Assembly: GCF_028623165.1 (NCBI RefSeq)
Contig: NZ_CP117768.1
Coordinates: 1,674,001 to 1,738,000, forward strand
Reading direction: 5' to 3'
DNA: 64,000 nt
DNA from: Nostoc sp. UHCC 0926
Lineage (GTDB): Bacteria; Cyanobacteriota; Cyanobacteriia; Cyanobacteriales; Nostocaceae
Part shown: positions 9,631 through 18,055 of the stretch, in pieces
Numbering within the stretch: the first letter of the stretch is position 1
How the letters are laid out: every line of letters starts with the position of its first letter
Translations under genes and position numbers: made by a program
The notes under the pieces: model-generated
The model's database searches: none
What the model saw: the letters and a program-made list of their open reading frames with translations, nothing else
What the model was told of the DNA's origin: nothing

Positions 9631-9768
9631 CGCAAAGGCTTACTGTTTGGTGAATTATCAAGGGTGGCTCAGAAACTCGGATTTGGAAAGGTAGAATACA
9701 AAGGTCAATATGCTCGTTGGCAATATCCAGAATTTTTAAGTGAAGCATCAATCAATTTTGGATTTTAG
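9631..9768 (+). pseudogene. Possible GNAT acetyltransferase C-terminal remnant
   Basis: A 45-codon stretch without a start reads ...LSRVAQKLGFGKVEYKGQY and then ARWQYPEFLSEAS before a stop at 9768. SxRVAEKLGF is a common motif near the C-terminus of GNAT N-acetyltransferases, and RWQYPEF-like endings occur in some of them. The last codons come from an ATTTTGG repeat, so the natural end may be lost too. The assignment is tentative. Confidence 0.3.
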
Positions 9769-10362
9769 ATAATAGAATTTAGATTGACCCCAGCAATCAA
9801 GTTACTTGGTTGTCAATTAATTTTGGATTTTGGATAATAGAATTAGTCTTACGTTTAAATTTTTCTACTCTCAAACATGCATTAAATTTTAGATTTTGAA
9901 TCTTTTCTACGAGAGGCTCCGCCAACAATTCCATTATCCAAAATTTAAATATCGTAAATTTTGTGAATTGCAATCTGGAGTGTAAGCGATGTTTAAGGGC
10001 AGGCTACGCCTACGCATTTTTAATTCTTTTATCATGCCCTAACTTTACTATAAGTGCGTATACGCCCAGAGGCAGACTTCTTGTACCGCTACTTTTAAGC
10101 AAGCTACGCCCATGATCACAAGAAAAGGGTAGTGGGGATTAAGAGCAAGGGTTATAGGGATTAAATTTTCCTTCCCCCTTAACCCTTCCCTTTTCACCAC
10201 AAAAGTGCAAAAGTCCCTTTTGCAAGAGACGCTCATGAACAGAGTCAGGACAAAGCACCCCCTACGCGAACACAATTTAGAACGAAAATCTCTTTCCCTG
10301 TTCCCTATCACCTGTAAGCTGTTCCCTATTTTCAAGATAGGTCTATTGCCTATACTTGTACT

Positions 10363-10599
10363 TTAAATGACAGCTTCTTGGTGTTGACAATCAAAAACAA
10401 CCATGTAGGAAGCATTTGGTATTTCCTGGGGGAGGTGCCGCATATAGCCATCGGCATCAGAACGGCTGCGGAAGCGAGCAACAATTTCCCGTTGTGTATT
10501 AGGAACTAGACGAGCGATCGCCCAAGAATTGAGGCGTTCTTTATAGGCAATAGCCTGATTGTCTGATTCGGTAGCTTTGTTATCCGTATTTTCTGGCAT
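10363..10599 (-). CDS. Conserved cyanobacterial hypothetical protein (78 aa)
   Basis: A small soluble protein. The ATG at 10599 is chosen because GGATAA lies eight bases upstream; the frame extends to a TTG at 10638, and an ATG at 10626 is another option. After a polar N-terminus rich in Asn, Asp and Thr, it has a compact core, RLNSWAIARLVPNTQREIVA followed by RFRSRSDADGYMRHL, that I recall from short conserved cyanobacterial proteins of unknown function. No catalytic motif, signal peptide or membrane helix is visible. It stands alone, with repeat DNA on both sides. Confidence 0.6.
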   Translation of the reverse strand: MPENTDNKATESDNQAIAYKERLNSWAIARLVPNTQREIVARFRSRSDADGYMRHLPQEIPNASYMVVFDCQHQEAVI

Positions 10600-10767
10600 A
10601 ATTCTGTTATCCGTATGAAGTTTCATCAAGGGCGTCAATTAGTTTCTAGGTAGGAATGCACTAACGCTTTTTTTAATGCTGCTGCCACCTTGTTATTCGA
10701 TTATTTATAGATTGTCAACACTTAACGCTATATTTTAGACCAACTAAGTTGGAATTTTCAGGTGGCT

Positions 10768-10917
10768 ATGAATCTCAAAACCTTAATTTGCAATTGTTTT
10801 CAGGACACAACAAAGCTCAAGCAGAAAGTTTGGCAAGTATTGGGTTTGCATGATTTGTATGCATACACAAAAGTAAAGTCAGTATCAGTGGTAAAGCAAA
10901 CATTGATGTCTGAATAA
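10768..10917 (+). CDS. Possible 49-residue small ORF
   Basis: An ATG preceded by AGGTGG opens 49 codons (begins MNLKTLICNC, ends KQTLMSE). The ribosome-binding site is reasonable but there is no recognisable family, and the surrounding 570-base spacer (10600-11211) is otherwise AT-rich without features. It may be a chance frame. Confidence 0.22.
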   Translation: MNLKTLICNCFQDTTKLKQKVWQVLGLHDLYAYTKVKSVSVVKQTLMSE

Positions 10918-11211
10918 ATACTCTTAGAACTCAGTTGAAAATGAACAACAACGTGCCTAAGATTAATGGGCGCAGACACACTCTTAAATTTTATATAAGT
11001 GCGCTCAGTAAAGCCATATTGCGGACATTTACGTTTTTTATAGTTAGTTTATAATACTTAGATTTTAATAGTTTCTTTAGATATTAAAAAATAAATTTCT
11101 ATAAGGTTTTTACTAGAGTTTTAGGGACAATACATAGTGCAATTATTGAATTTAGAATATCTTGAATAATCGCTATAAAAAGCTTAATGTTTCTCCGAAC
11201 AAATTATAGTT

Positions 11212-11518
11212 ATGATAATGGAAACACCATTTGTAACATCAATAATTCAAAAAGTAGCAGAGGAAATAGGAGCAGTAGTTTTAGTAGACCCCGAATGCAC
11301 CTTTGTGGGACTGATTACGTTTAAAAACGGCAATAAAACCTTTTTTCGTACTACTAAATTTAGTATTAATTCTTCTACTTCACCCGCAATAGCAAAAACA
11401 AGGGGGTTTCGAGCTTTTTTTTAAATAAATTTGGCTATAAGGTTACTGAAGGAAAAACATTTTTTAGTGAAGAATTATGCGAAAAAATAGCTAATCCCAG
11501 GAATATTGATTTTAACTG
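11212..11518 (+). pseudogene. N-terminal fragment of an ATP-grasp protein, frameshifted
   Basis: The first 70 codons (begin MIMETPFVTSIIQKVAEEIG, with FKNGNKTFFRTTKFSIN and SPAIAK) end at a TAA in a T-run at 11416-11422. Continuing one frame back gives LNKFGYKVTEGKTFFSEELC, as expected after ...AKxxxxxxFFLxKxGY in cyanobacterial ATP-grasp proteins of the cyanophycin-synthetase/RimK-like type. One lost T (eight to seven) would explain the shift. Only the pre-ATP-grasp portion is present; after about 11518 the homology ends in repeat-like DNA. It is a truncated and frameshifted remnant. Confidence 0.5.
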
Positions 11519-11574
11519 GAGGCGGAGCAACTCCTGCTCCGCTTTTGAATTCTTCTTCAATTCTACGTATCTCT

Positions 11575-11925
11575 TCACCACTTCTTATCTAGTAGGGATT
11601 CAAATTCAGCTTGTAAGGCAGTTATATCCGCCAATCTTGCGACTAGTAAATTATCCTTACCAGCATCACTTAAACGTACTTTCCAATAACGAATACTGTC
11701 TGAGTTGTTCAACCAAAACTGAATCACAGTATCTACCACTTGATCTAGATTCCAACCCCACTTTGCTGGAACTGATTCCACCGATTCTAGAAACGTATCT
11801 AGTGTACACGTATACATTCCTAAGTATTCCACGCCTTGGTGGGGTAGTTTTTGCCCATTTTGCTGTTGATGATTAAAAAACTGTAAAAGTGGAGATACTC
11901 CTACAATATCAAAAGTGTATTTCAT
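11575..11925 (-). CDS. Hypothetical protein (116 aa)
   Basis: An ATG at 11925 with GGAAG seven bases upstream opens a 116-residue soluble protein (begins MKYTFDIVGVSPLLQFF). It has an aromatic-rich middle (PAKWGWNLDQVVDTVIQFWL) and a Leu/Ala-rich helical C-terminus. I do not recognise the family and see no signal peptide, membrane segment or catalytic motif. The CIRCE palindrome at 12059-12085 lies 134 bases upstream and, being symmetrical, could act on this gene. Confidence 0.6.
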   Translation of the reverse strand: MKYTFDIVGVSPLLQFFNHQQQNGQKLPHQGVEYLGMYTCTLDTFLESVESVPAKWGWNLDQVVDTVIQFWLNNSDSIRYWKVRLSDAGKDNLLVARLADITALQAEFESLLDKKW

Positions 11926-12058
11926 GCTAGTACTTCCAGTTTTAAATTACTTGCAGTAAAGCTTTAGTTTTTTTAATATAACGTCTGACAAATAACTAAA
12001 GCATCTAGAAAAAGTATAATTTTGGTCTATATCATAGGCATTAGACCTCAGTCAAAAA

Positions 12059-12085
12059 TTAGCACTAACAAGCCGAGAGTGCTAA
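12059..12085. promoter_or_regulatory. CIRCE-like operator (HrcA binding site)
   Basis: TTAGCACTA, nine bases, then GAGTGCTAA: the CIRCE consensus TTAGCACTC-N9-GAGTGCTAA with a single mismatch at the inner base of the left arm. CIRCE is bound by the HrcA repressor in front of groESL/groEL genes. Here no chaperone gene follows on the plus strand (only repeats up to 12330), and on the minus strand the nearest start is the hypothetical gene at 11925. Confidence 0.75.
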
Positions 12086-12206
12086 TATTTAATTAATAGT
12101 TTGATTTATTATTAAAGAGTTTGAGGCATTAATAAAGGTGTATGTATATTTTTAATAATTATTTAATTAATTCCCTTATGAGGTGTAAAGGCTTGATCCT
12201 CTTTAA

Positions 12207-12225
12207 CCCTCCTTAAAAAGGAGGG
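12207..12225. repeat. CCCTCCTT hairpin repeat
   Basis: CCCTCCTT-AAA-AAGGAGGG, a perfect 8-bp stem inside a longer dispersed repeat (about 12180-12325, with GGGGAGCCAGCC and GGTTGGGGGGATC). Similar stem repeats lie at 17700-17790 and 51815-51885. It follows no gene directly, so it is listed as a repeat rather than a terminator. Confidence 0.6.
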
Positions 12226-12329
12226 AATTAGAGCCAGCCTTTTTAAGGGGAGCCAGCCGTGTGCAAGAGTTCCCCCTGTTGAGCAGACTAGGGTAGGTAG
12301 GTTGGGGGGATCTTCGGGGCTAATTATTA

Positions 12330-12698
12330 CTAACCCAAGTGTATTGCTTTAGGTGTAGGATTAAATTTCATATTTTTACTACCATTCAAGATACGAATAT
12401 TGTTAAAGTTAATCACGTCAACTTCTACACTCTGAAGATAACTTGCTAGTTTGAGGTCATCAGTTAGTACAAGATACTTCGCTTTAGATAAAGTCAGGAT
12501 TCCACTGTCAGTAAGTCCAAATTTGACAAAATTTTCAGTATTAACTGCATCTAAACTCTTTATATAGTATTCATCCAAAAGAGCAACATTTTTAGCAAAT
12601 TGAGCAAATATTGCAAAGCACTGAGAACGTTCAGGTTCACCAAGCTGATTTGCGAGGCTATTAACTTCTGTCAGAATATTCGGAGTTGTTATACCAAT
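12330..12698 (-). pseudogene. PIN-domain protein, 5' end lost to a repeat
   Basis: The minus-strand frame is open from about 12698 to a stop at 12330. It reads ITTPNILTEVNSLANQLGEP, then ...LLDEYYIKSLDAVNTENFVK, FGLTDSGILTLSKAKYLVLT and DDLKLASYLQ. This is the middle and C-terminal part of a PIN-domain nuclease, with the acidic residues of GLTDS and LTDD present. The N-terminal strand carrying the first catalytic Asp (LLDTN-like) is missing, because the frame runs directly into repeat DNA at about 12700. No full-length start codon is available. A VapC-type toxin or a stand-alone PIN protein is the likely ancestor. Confidence 0.6.
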
Positions 12699-12699
12699 T

Positions 12700-12870
12700 C
12701 TGTATGAAGATGCGCCAAACGAAATGAGGAACGAACCGCAAAGGACGCATAGACGCGGAGCGGCTTCCCGCAGGGTACCACAGAGGCGCAGAGAAGCCAG
12801 TGCGCCCTTGCGGTTCCCCGACTTGTTCGCGCAGCGTCTCCCTTAGGAGAAGCAACTGGCGCGAAACAGA
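12700..12870. repeat. GC-rich dispersed Nostoc-type repeat
   Basis: A repeat cluster containing CGCAAAGGACGCATAGACGC, GGCTTCCCGCAGGG and GCGCAGAGAAG strings, clearly richer in GC than its surroundings. It forms the break point of the PIN-domain pseudogene. The CGCAAAGGAACGCAGAG motif is related to the perfect hairpin at 34990-35034. Confidence 0.5.
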
Positions 12871-12957
12871 GAGAAGGAAGAAATCCTTAACTGAACTTTA
12901 TTGAATTTAATACCTTATTAAAGTAATTTATTCTTGGCTACTGGTAATAGTCTCAAC

Positions 12958-13080
12958 TCAGCGAGGATTCCGGTACCAAGCATCCAAGTGAATGACTTCT
13001 AAGCCTAAGATGGTTCCCAGTTTGCGGGCTAAGGTAGATTTACCAGCACCCCCAGAACCAATGATTAAGATTTTCTTCAC
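12958..13080 (-). pseudogene. N-terminal fragment of a P-loop kinase-like protein
   Basis: A 40-codon frame starting at a GTG reads VKKILIIGSGGAGKSTLARK and ends with ...LEVIHLDAWYRNPR. It has a perfect Walker A (GSGGAGKS) and the HLDAWYW-like motif of adenylate kinase-like / FlaR topology-modulation proteins. A normal member is about 170 residues, so only the first quarter remains. The TGA at 12958 follows directly. Confidence 0.6.
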
Positions 13081-13209
13081 CTTAGGTTTGCATCTTCCTT
13101 TTCAAGCTCAAGAAGGTAAGCATTACTCACCCAAATAACCGTCTTCAGGGCAACTCAATACGCCGCTACAATAGTACCACTAGAAGGATTATGCCAAAAT
13201 ATTGATATT

Positions 13210-14685
13210 ATGACCACTGCTACGACCGTAAAAACTGAGTATGAAGCGATTATTGGTCTAGAAACCCATTGTCAGCTGAGTACCAATACCAAGATTTTCT
13301 CTAATAGCTCTACGGCATTTGGTGCTGACCCAAATACTAACATTGACCCGGTTTGTATGGGTTTACCTGGGGTCTTACCTGTACTCAATGAAAAAGTATT
13401 AGAATACGCCGTCAAGGCTGGTTTGGCACTAAATTGTCAAATCGCTAAATATAGCAAATTTGACCGTAAACAGTATTTTTATCCAGACTTACCCAAAAAT
13501 TACCAAATTTCTCAATATGATCTACCGATCGCAGAACATGGTTGGTTAGAAATTGAATTGGTAGATGCTGAGGGTAACCCCATTCGCAAACGTATTGGCA
13601 TTACGCGTCTGCATATGGAGGAAGATGCTGGAAAATTGGTTCATGCAGGCAGCGATCGCCTTTCCGGTTCTTCCTATTCTCTGGTAGACTACAATCGCGC
13701 AGGTATACCGTTAGTGGAAATTGTCTCAGAACCTGACCTGCGTTCTGGACTAGAAGCTGCTGAATATGCCGAAGAGTTGCGCCGGATTGTGCGGTATCTC
13801 GGCGTGAGTGACGGCAATATGCAAGAAGGATCTCTGCGTTGCGATGTCAACATTTCTGTGCGTCCGGTGGGACGAGAGGAATTTGGTACCAAGGTAGAAA
13901 TTAAAAACATGAACTCGTTCAACGCCATTCAACGGGCGATTGACTACGAAATTGAGCGCCAAATTGCCGCCATCGAAGCAGGCGATCGGATTATCCTAGA
14001 AACTCGTCTATGGGAAGAAGGTGCTCAACGCACAATTAGTATGCGGGTGAAGGAAGGTTCTAGCGATTACCGCTATTTCCCCGAACCAGATTTAGCACCA
14101 ATTGAGGTGTCAGATGCCCAATTAGAGCAATGGCGCAGCGAATTACCAGAATTACCAGCCCAAAAACGCCATCATTATGAAAGAGAGTTGGGGCTTTCAG
14201 CTTACGATGCGCGAGTGTTGACAGAAGATCATCCCGTAGCAGAATATTTTGAAACTGCGATCGCAGCTGGAGCAAATCCGAAAGCTGCTGCAAACTGGAT
14301 TACTCAAGATATCGCAGCCCACCTCAATAAGCAAAAACTCAGTATTACTGAAATCGCCCTGACTCCCACCAATTTAGCTGATATCATCACTCGCATTGAA
14401 ACGGGCAAAATTAGCAATGCTCAAGCTAAAGAAAAGTTGCCAGATTTGCTCAGTGGTATTTCTCCAGACAAAGCCTTTGCTGGTCAGGAGTTAATCACCG
14501 ATTCTAGTGTACTAGAACCCATCGTTGATGAAGTAATAGCCGCCAATCCTAAAGAACTAGAAAAGTATCGCAACGGTAACACCAACCTCAAAGGCTTCTT
14601 TGTCGGACAAGTTCTGAAAAAGACAGCCAAACGTGCTGATCCTAAGCTGACTAACGAATTGGTGGAGAAAAAACTGAACGCCTAG
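13210..14685 (+). CDS. gatB: Asp-tRNA(Asn)/Glu-tRNA(Gln) amidotransferase subunit B
   Basis: A 491-residue, full-length GatB. With GatA and GatC it converts Glu-tRNA(Gln) (and Asp-tRNA(Asn)) to the amidated form; GatB supplies kinase and tRNA recognition. The sequence shows the family opening EAIIGLETHCQL, the FDRKQYFYPDLPKNYQISQY segment, LHMEEDAGKLVH, DYNRAGIPLVEIVSEPD, the DYRYFPEPDLAP motif, and a C-terminal YqeY-like helical tail (KGFFVGQVLKKT). Other gat genes are not in the window, as is usual in cyanobacteria. The gene stands alone between repeat-rich spacers. Confidence 0.97.
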   Translation: MTTATTVKTEYEAIIGLETHCQLSTNTKIFSNSSTAFGADPNTNIDPVCMGLPGVLPVLNEKVLEYAVKAGLALNCQIAKYSKFDRKQYFYPDLPKNYQISQYDLPIAEHGWLEIELVDAEGNPIRKRIGITRLHMEEDAGKLVHAGSDRLSGSSYSLVDYNRAGIPLVEIVSEPDLRSGLEAAEYAEELRRIVRYLGVSDGNMQEGSLRCDVNISVRPVGREEFGTKVEIKNMNSFNAIQRAIDYEIERQIAAIEAGDRIILETRLWEEGAQRTISMRVKEGSSDYRYFPEPDLAPIEVSDAQLEQWRSELPELPAQKRHHYERELGLSAYDARVLTEDHPVAEYFETAIAAGANPKAAANWITQDIAAHLNKQKLSITEIALTPTNLADIITRIETGKISNAQAKEKLPDLLSGISPDKAFAGQELITDSSVLEPIVDEVIAANPKELEKYRNGNTNLKGFFVGQVLKKTAKRADPKLTNELVEKKLNA

Positions 14686-14733
14686 TAGTCTGTCATAGTC
14701 AACAATGCTTGGTGAGGGGGGCAGGGGAGTAAG

Positions 14734-14814
14734 AATTTTAGATTTTAGATTTTAGATTTTGGATTAAAGAATTGAAATTTAATCTAAAATCATCAATCCA
14801 AAATCCAAAATTGA
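14734..14814. repeat. Inverted ATTTTAG/ATTTTGG heptamer repeat
   Basis: About 80 bp: a run of ATTTTAG heptamers, a short spacer, and an inverted run (AATCCAAAATCCAAAATT). The arms resemble the terminal repeats of the MITE-like elements at 18084, 41676 and 43167, but the central part of those elements is missing and no AGTCAA flanks are seen. It may be an internal deletion derivative or simple STRR expansion. Confidence 0.5.
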
Positions 14815-14913
14815 ATCGCCCCATGCCCCAAGTAAGTATTTTCCCGGTGTTTCTTCACAGAATCTTCACATAAAAACTGGTGACAACCCGCATACATAAA
14901 ATGATATAGTGTG

Positions 14914-14968
14914 GTAAGTAGATGCACCCTGATGATCTGGAGAGCTGCCTAAGTGGCTCTCTTTTTTA
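14914..14968 (+). ncRNA. Candidate small RNA or attenuator hairpin, unit 1
   Basis: The shared block TGATGATCTGGAGAGC is followed by a hairpin (GAGAGC ... GGCTCTC) and six T, an intrinsic terminator shape. A plausible promoter precedes it (GTGACA, 17 bases, GATATA at about 14902). No coding frame ends here, and gatB stopped 230 bases earlier. A second, diverged unit lies about 150 bases downstream. The transcript ends are inferred. Confidence 0.4.
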
Positions 14969-15073
14969 TTTTATTTTTGTGGTATTTACGGATAAACTCA
15001 TAAAATTATTAGAAATAATTTCAATAAATAAGTATTAACCCTGACATCATCAATCAATTGGTGTGAAAAAAAG

Positions 15074-15131
15074 AATGCATGGTGATGATCTGGAGAGCGA
15101 CCCAAGTGGCTCTGCTTTTTCGCTTTTGTAT
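15074..15131 (+). ncRNA. Candidate small RNA or attenuator hairpin, unit 2
   Basis: A second copy of the TGATGATCTGGAGAGC block, followed by AAGTGGCTCTGC and a T-rich tail (TTTTTCGCTTTT). The stem bases AGAGC/GCTCT are kept while the loop differs (GACCCAAGTG against TGCCTAAGTG), as expected if the structure is under selection. The upstream promoter is weaker than in unit 1 (CTGACA at about 15042). Confidence 0.38.
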
Positions 15132-15237
15132 TTCGTCATAAGAAAGGTAAAAACAATTATGCTAATCGCCAACTCGTGCATTATTATTGCCATCAGTAAA
15201 TCAACTCACAACAAGTAGAAATACTTTAATTTTGAAT

Positions 15238-15345
15238 TTTGTTAGCGCAGCGTAAAGCCTGCGGCATGGCAACTCTTAGAGACGCTACGCGTAGCTTGCT
15301 TCCCCGTAGGGGTACGCTTAGAGCGAGTCTGCGAGCGTCATTTTG
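15238..15345. repeat. GC-rich dispersed repeat upstream of argJ
   Basis: This stretch carries strings such as GCGCAGCGTAAAGCCTGCGG, CGCTACGCGTAGC and CCCCGTAGGGGTACG that recur in this window (for example 23512-23560, 26950-27010 and 58935-59110). It contains several small palindromes. It ends about 60 bases before the argJ start and may form part of its leader. Confidence 0.55.
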
Positions 15346-15403
15346 AATTTTGAATTTCCCAAAGGGGTTGACCTATCCAACCTGATAGTTGTAAGGAAAA
15401 ATA

Positions 15404-16717
15404 ATGGCAGATTGGCAAAAAATAACAGGTGGCATCACAGCTCCAAGGGGGTATCAGGCGGCGGGAATTACCGCAGGGTTGAAACCTTCCGGGTTGCCAG
15501 ATTTAGCTTTGATATTCTCAGAGGTGGAAGCGATCGCAGCGGGTGTATTCACCACCAGCCAGGTTAAAGCTGCCTGCGTAGAATATTGTCGCCAACGCTT
15601 GCAAGCCAAACATAGCGCTCGTGCCATCCTCTGCAACGCTGGACAAGCAAATGCTGCTACTGGTACTCCAGGCTACCTTGATACCCTAGAATCGGCTATG
15701 GCAGTAGGCCAAGCACTGAACATCCCATCTGAATCTGTGTTATTGGCTTCCACTGGCGTGATTGGTCAAAGAATTAAGATGGATGCTTTGCGAAGCGGGA
15801 TTCCCAAGGTAATAGCAGCACTATCAGAAACAGGCTCAGATGCCGCCGCCGGGGCGATTATCACCACAGACTTGGTAACAAAATCCATTGCCCTAGAGAC
15901 AACTATAGGCGATCGCCCGGTACGAATTGGCGGTATTGCCAAGGGTTCCGGCATGATTCACCCCAACATGGCAACCATGCTGGCATTTGTTACTTGTGAT
16001 GCAGCGGTTTCATCAGTTCTTTGGCAGCAGATGTTAGCAAGAGCAGCTGATAGAAGCTTTAATTCGATTACCGTGGATGGTGATACCAGCACTAACGACA
16101 GCTTAATCGCCTTGGCAAATGGTCAATCTCGCACCCCAGCAATTACAGAATTGGGCGCAGAATCAGAGAAATTAGAAGCCATGTTAACAGCAGTTTGTCA
16201 GCATTTAGCCAAAGCGATCGCTCGTGATGGTGAAGGCGCAACCTGTCTAATTGAAGTGGAAGTAACAGGGGCCCATGATGAACTTTCAGCCCGGCAAATA
16301 GCCAAAACTATCGCTGGCTCATCCTTAGTTAAATCTGCAATCTTTGGACGTGACCCCAACTGGGGACGCATCGCCGCTGCTGCTGGACGTGCAGGTGTGC
16401 CCTTTGAGCAAGAAAACCTGCAAATTAAGCTAGGGGATTTTTTAATGTTAGAAAATGGGCAACCTTTAACCTTTGATCGTGCAGCAGCAAGCGCTTATTT
16501 GAAACAAACTGCTGCTGATTCTTCCCTGCCCAAAGACTTCATTGCCACCAATAATAGTAATGATTTATCCTTTGATAGAAGCACTATCAAGGCTCAACGA
16601 GTAGATAATCCGGTGATCATTGCAGTCAGCGTTGGCAACGGTCATGGTGCAGGTAAAGCTTGGGGTTGCGATTTGAGTTATGACTACGTGAAGATTAACG
16701 CCGAGTACACAACATGA
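15404..16717 (+). CDS. argJ: Bifunctional ornithine acetyltransferase / N-acetylglutamate synthase
   Basis: A 437-residue ArgJ. It transfers the acetyl group from N-acetylornithine to glutamate in the cyclic arginine pathway, and bifunctional forms also use acetyl-CoA. The proenzyme cleaves itself before a conserved Thr, seen here as Thr191 in HPNMATMLAF, giving alpha and beta chains. Other family motifs are KGSGMIHPNM, NSITVDGDTSTND, GEGATCLIEV and FGRDPNWGRI. The start ATG has AAGGA upstream. Length is slightly above the usual 405-415, owing to a longer tail region (about residues 380-395). Confidence 0.96.
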   Translation: MADWQKITGGITAPRGYQAAGITAGLKPSGLPDLALIFSEVEAIAAGVFTTSQVKAACVEYCRQRLQAKHSARAILCNAGQANAATGTPGYLDTLESAMAVGQALNIPSESVLLASTGVIGQRIKMDALRSGIPKVIAALSETGSDAAAGAIITTDLVTKSIALETTIGDRPVRIGGIAKGSGMIHPNMATMLAFVTCDAAVSSVLWQQMLARAADRSFNSITVDGDTSTNDSLIALANGQSRTPAITELGAESEKLEAMLTAVCQHLAKAIARDGEGATCLIEVEVTGAHDELSARQIAKTIAGSSLVKSAIFGRDPNWGRIAAAAGRAGVPFEQENLQIKLGDFLMLENGQPLTFDRAAASAYLKQTAADSSLPKDFIATNNSNDLSFDRSTIKAQRVDNPVIIAVSVGNGHGAGKAWGCDLSYDYVKINAEYTT

Positions 16718-16840
16718 ACTACTCCGACTTGTTTACAACTTGCTAGCCTAAGTTCCTATTCAAGGAACTCAAATCCTCAACACCCTTCACTGCTGCATTC
16801 ACCGAATTAAGGAATCGCTAAACTTCATACTCATAGCTGC

Positions 16841-16996
16841 ATTCCCTCTAAAAAGCCTCGTGGTGCTGATTTATCCACTCCTGAACGTCAGCATAATCGC
16901 AGTTTGGCGTTGCTGAATCAAAATATGAATCAAGCGATCGCTGCAATCAGACAAGTACCTCACATCTTGAGTGGCACTGAACCATACTTGAGATAA
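16841..16996 (+). pseudogene. Transposase C-terminal remnant (IS5-like)
   Basis: Fifty-one codons without a start: IPSKKPRGADLSTPERQHNR, then SLALLNQNMNQAIAAIRQVP and a stop. The KKPRG..LS.E....NR.L pattern followed by a ...IR.VK-like helix is typical of the C-terminal end of IS5/Tnp4-type DDE transposases. No other transposase domain or terminal repeat is present, so it is a relic. The rest of the argJ-PepSY spacer (16718-17143) has no other recognisable feature. Confidence 0.4.
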
Positions 16997-17143
16997 TGTA
17001 TGACCAGTCGAATAGAGTGTCTCAGCATTTCTTCTGACTTAGAGTAACAAAAACTTTATAGACAGAATTAGGGTTACTTGACACCCGCATTATTCAGGAT
17101 AAAAGGTTCTCTGCCAGCTTCACCTGGTCTTGAAGATAAATCC

Positions 17144-17575
17144 CTAGAGTATCTGTTGAATTTCTGGCGACATAATTACGGATGTAAGGTCCAGCTGTCT
17201 AAAGGTGAGTGCGTAGATCATCGGGTTGACGAACTCAGAGAAGCTCCAGCAAAATCCCGTGAAAAATGCAAATATCAGAAATACTGCCGCGACAAAGCCA
17301 GCAACTTTGTGAACATCAAAGTTAACCCGCTTGGGATGAGCATTCCACTTAATTTTGAAACCAGATATTAACCGACGCCAACCGGGCCACAGGATAATCC
17401 CTGTAATGCTCATAAAGAACATCAGTAAACCAATAATGCCCACAAAATTATAGCCAATGTCACCGCCTAAAAGAGTATAGTGGAGCAAGTAGGCGATTTC
17501 AAAAAACTTATTCACAAAGCTTGGCTTTAAATTATTAGCGATTTTGTGCTCCTCCTGGCCCAATGGCAAAAGCAC
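17144..17575 (-). pseudogene. PepSY-associated TM protein, internal fragment
   Basis: A 143-codon minus-strand frame opening at a GTG. It matches the middle of the intact PepSY membrane protein at 47390-48598: FFEIAYLLHYTLL corresponds to KVYEIHTALL, ITGIILWPGWRRLISGFKIK to VTGIVLWPGWRKLSSGFKIK, and HPKRVNFDVHKVAG to HPKRLNFDIHKVVG. Two membrane helices are present. The N-terminal helix with its PepSY region and the C-terminal half are missing, so it is a truncated copy. Such proteins usually accompany TonB receptors in ferric siderophore loci. Confidence 0.7.
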
Positions 17576-18055
17576 TACCGCATGCCCATAAACATATTGC
17601 TAACCAGAGATGAAAACTTGGTAAGGAGAGGGGTTAGGTTGAAAAATGTACTTCATGTAAACGAAAAACGCTATATAGCGCTTCTGGGTTGAGTCCAATA
17701 CAGACCTAACTCCCAGCCCCTTCCCTTGTAGGGGAGGGGGGTAAGATTCAAAGCCTCTCTCCTTTTAGGAGAGAGGTTTGGAGAGAGGTCAAAGTGTATT
17801 GCATACAAACGATCGCAGTACCCCTGGTTGCAGTCCTACATGAATTCAAATCGCTGTTTAGCAAAGCCTTTATGAACGGTTGCGGCATGGCTCCCGCTAC
17901 CGCAAACAAGATGCTGCCCAGCTTCATGCAATACATTCTCAAAAGTGTACCCCTCCGGTGTACGGAGTAGTAATAAATGATTTAGGATTGCGGTTAAGCT
18001 TTTTAATTCCCAAACGCCATGCAAAACCGCAATTTGACAGCTACCGACATTTGCC
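17576..18055. other. Repeat-rich spacer
   Basis: The spacer holds stem repeats (CCCTTGTAGGGG; CCTCTCTCCTTTTAGGAGAGAGG at about 17754-17776) and overlapping short minus-strand frames of 62-64 codons at 17748-18024 that have no family resemblance. I do not call a gene. Confidence 0.4.

Larger units (their letters stand above)
9257..10362. other. Gene-poor repeat-rich spacer (1.1 kb)
   Basis: Upstream of the kinase the sequence is AT-rich (about 9300-9430) and may carry its promoter. The rest holds a CTAGTAC-ended repeat (9449-9550), a GNAT-like remnant (9631-9768), several ATTTTGG/ATTTTAG heptamer stretches (9753-9965) and, from about 10040 to 10335, low-complexity repeat DNA that opens a 95-codon minus-strand frame without family resemblance. 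I call no gene there. Confidence 0.5.

Noticed and set aside
10048..10335. 95-codon minus-strand ORF
   Set aside because: Built from low-complexity repeat DNA (GGGAACAGGG-type and GC-rich repeat words), with no start signal or family resemblance.
17748..18024. Two overlapping minus-strand ORFs of 62-64 codons
   Set aside because: They overlap each other in different frames, lie in repeat DNA, and have no recognisable protein character.
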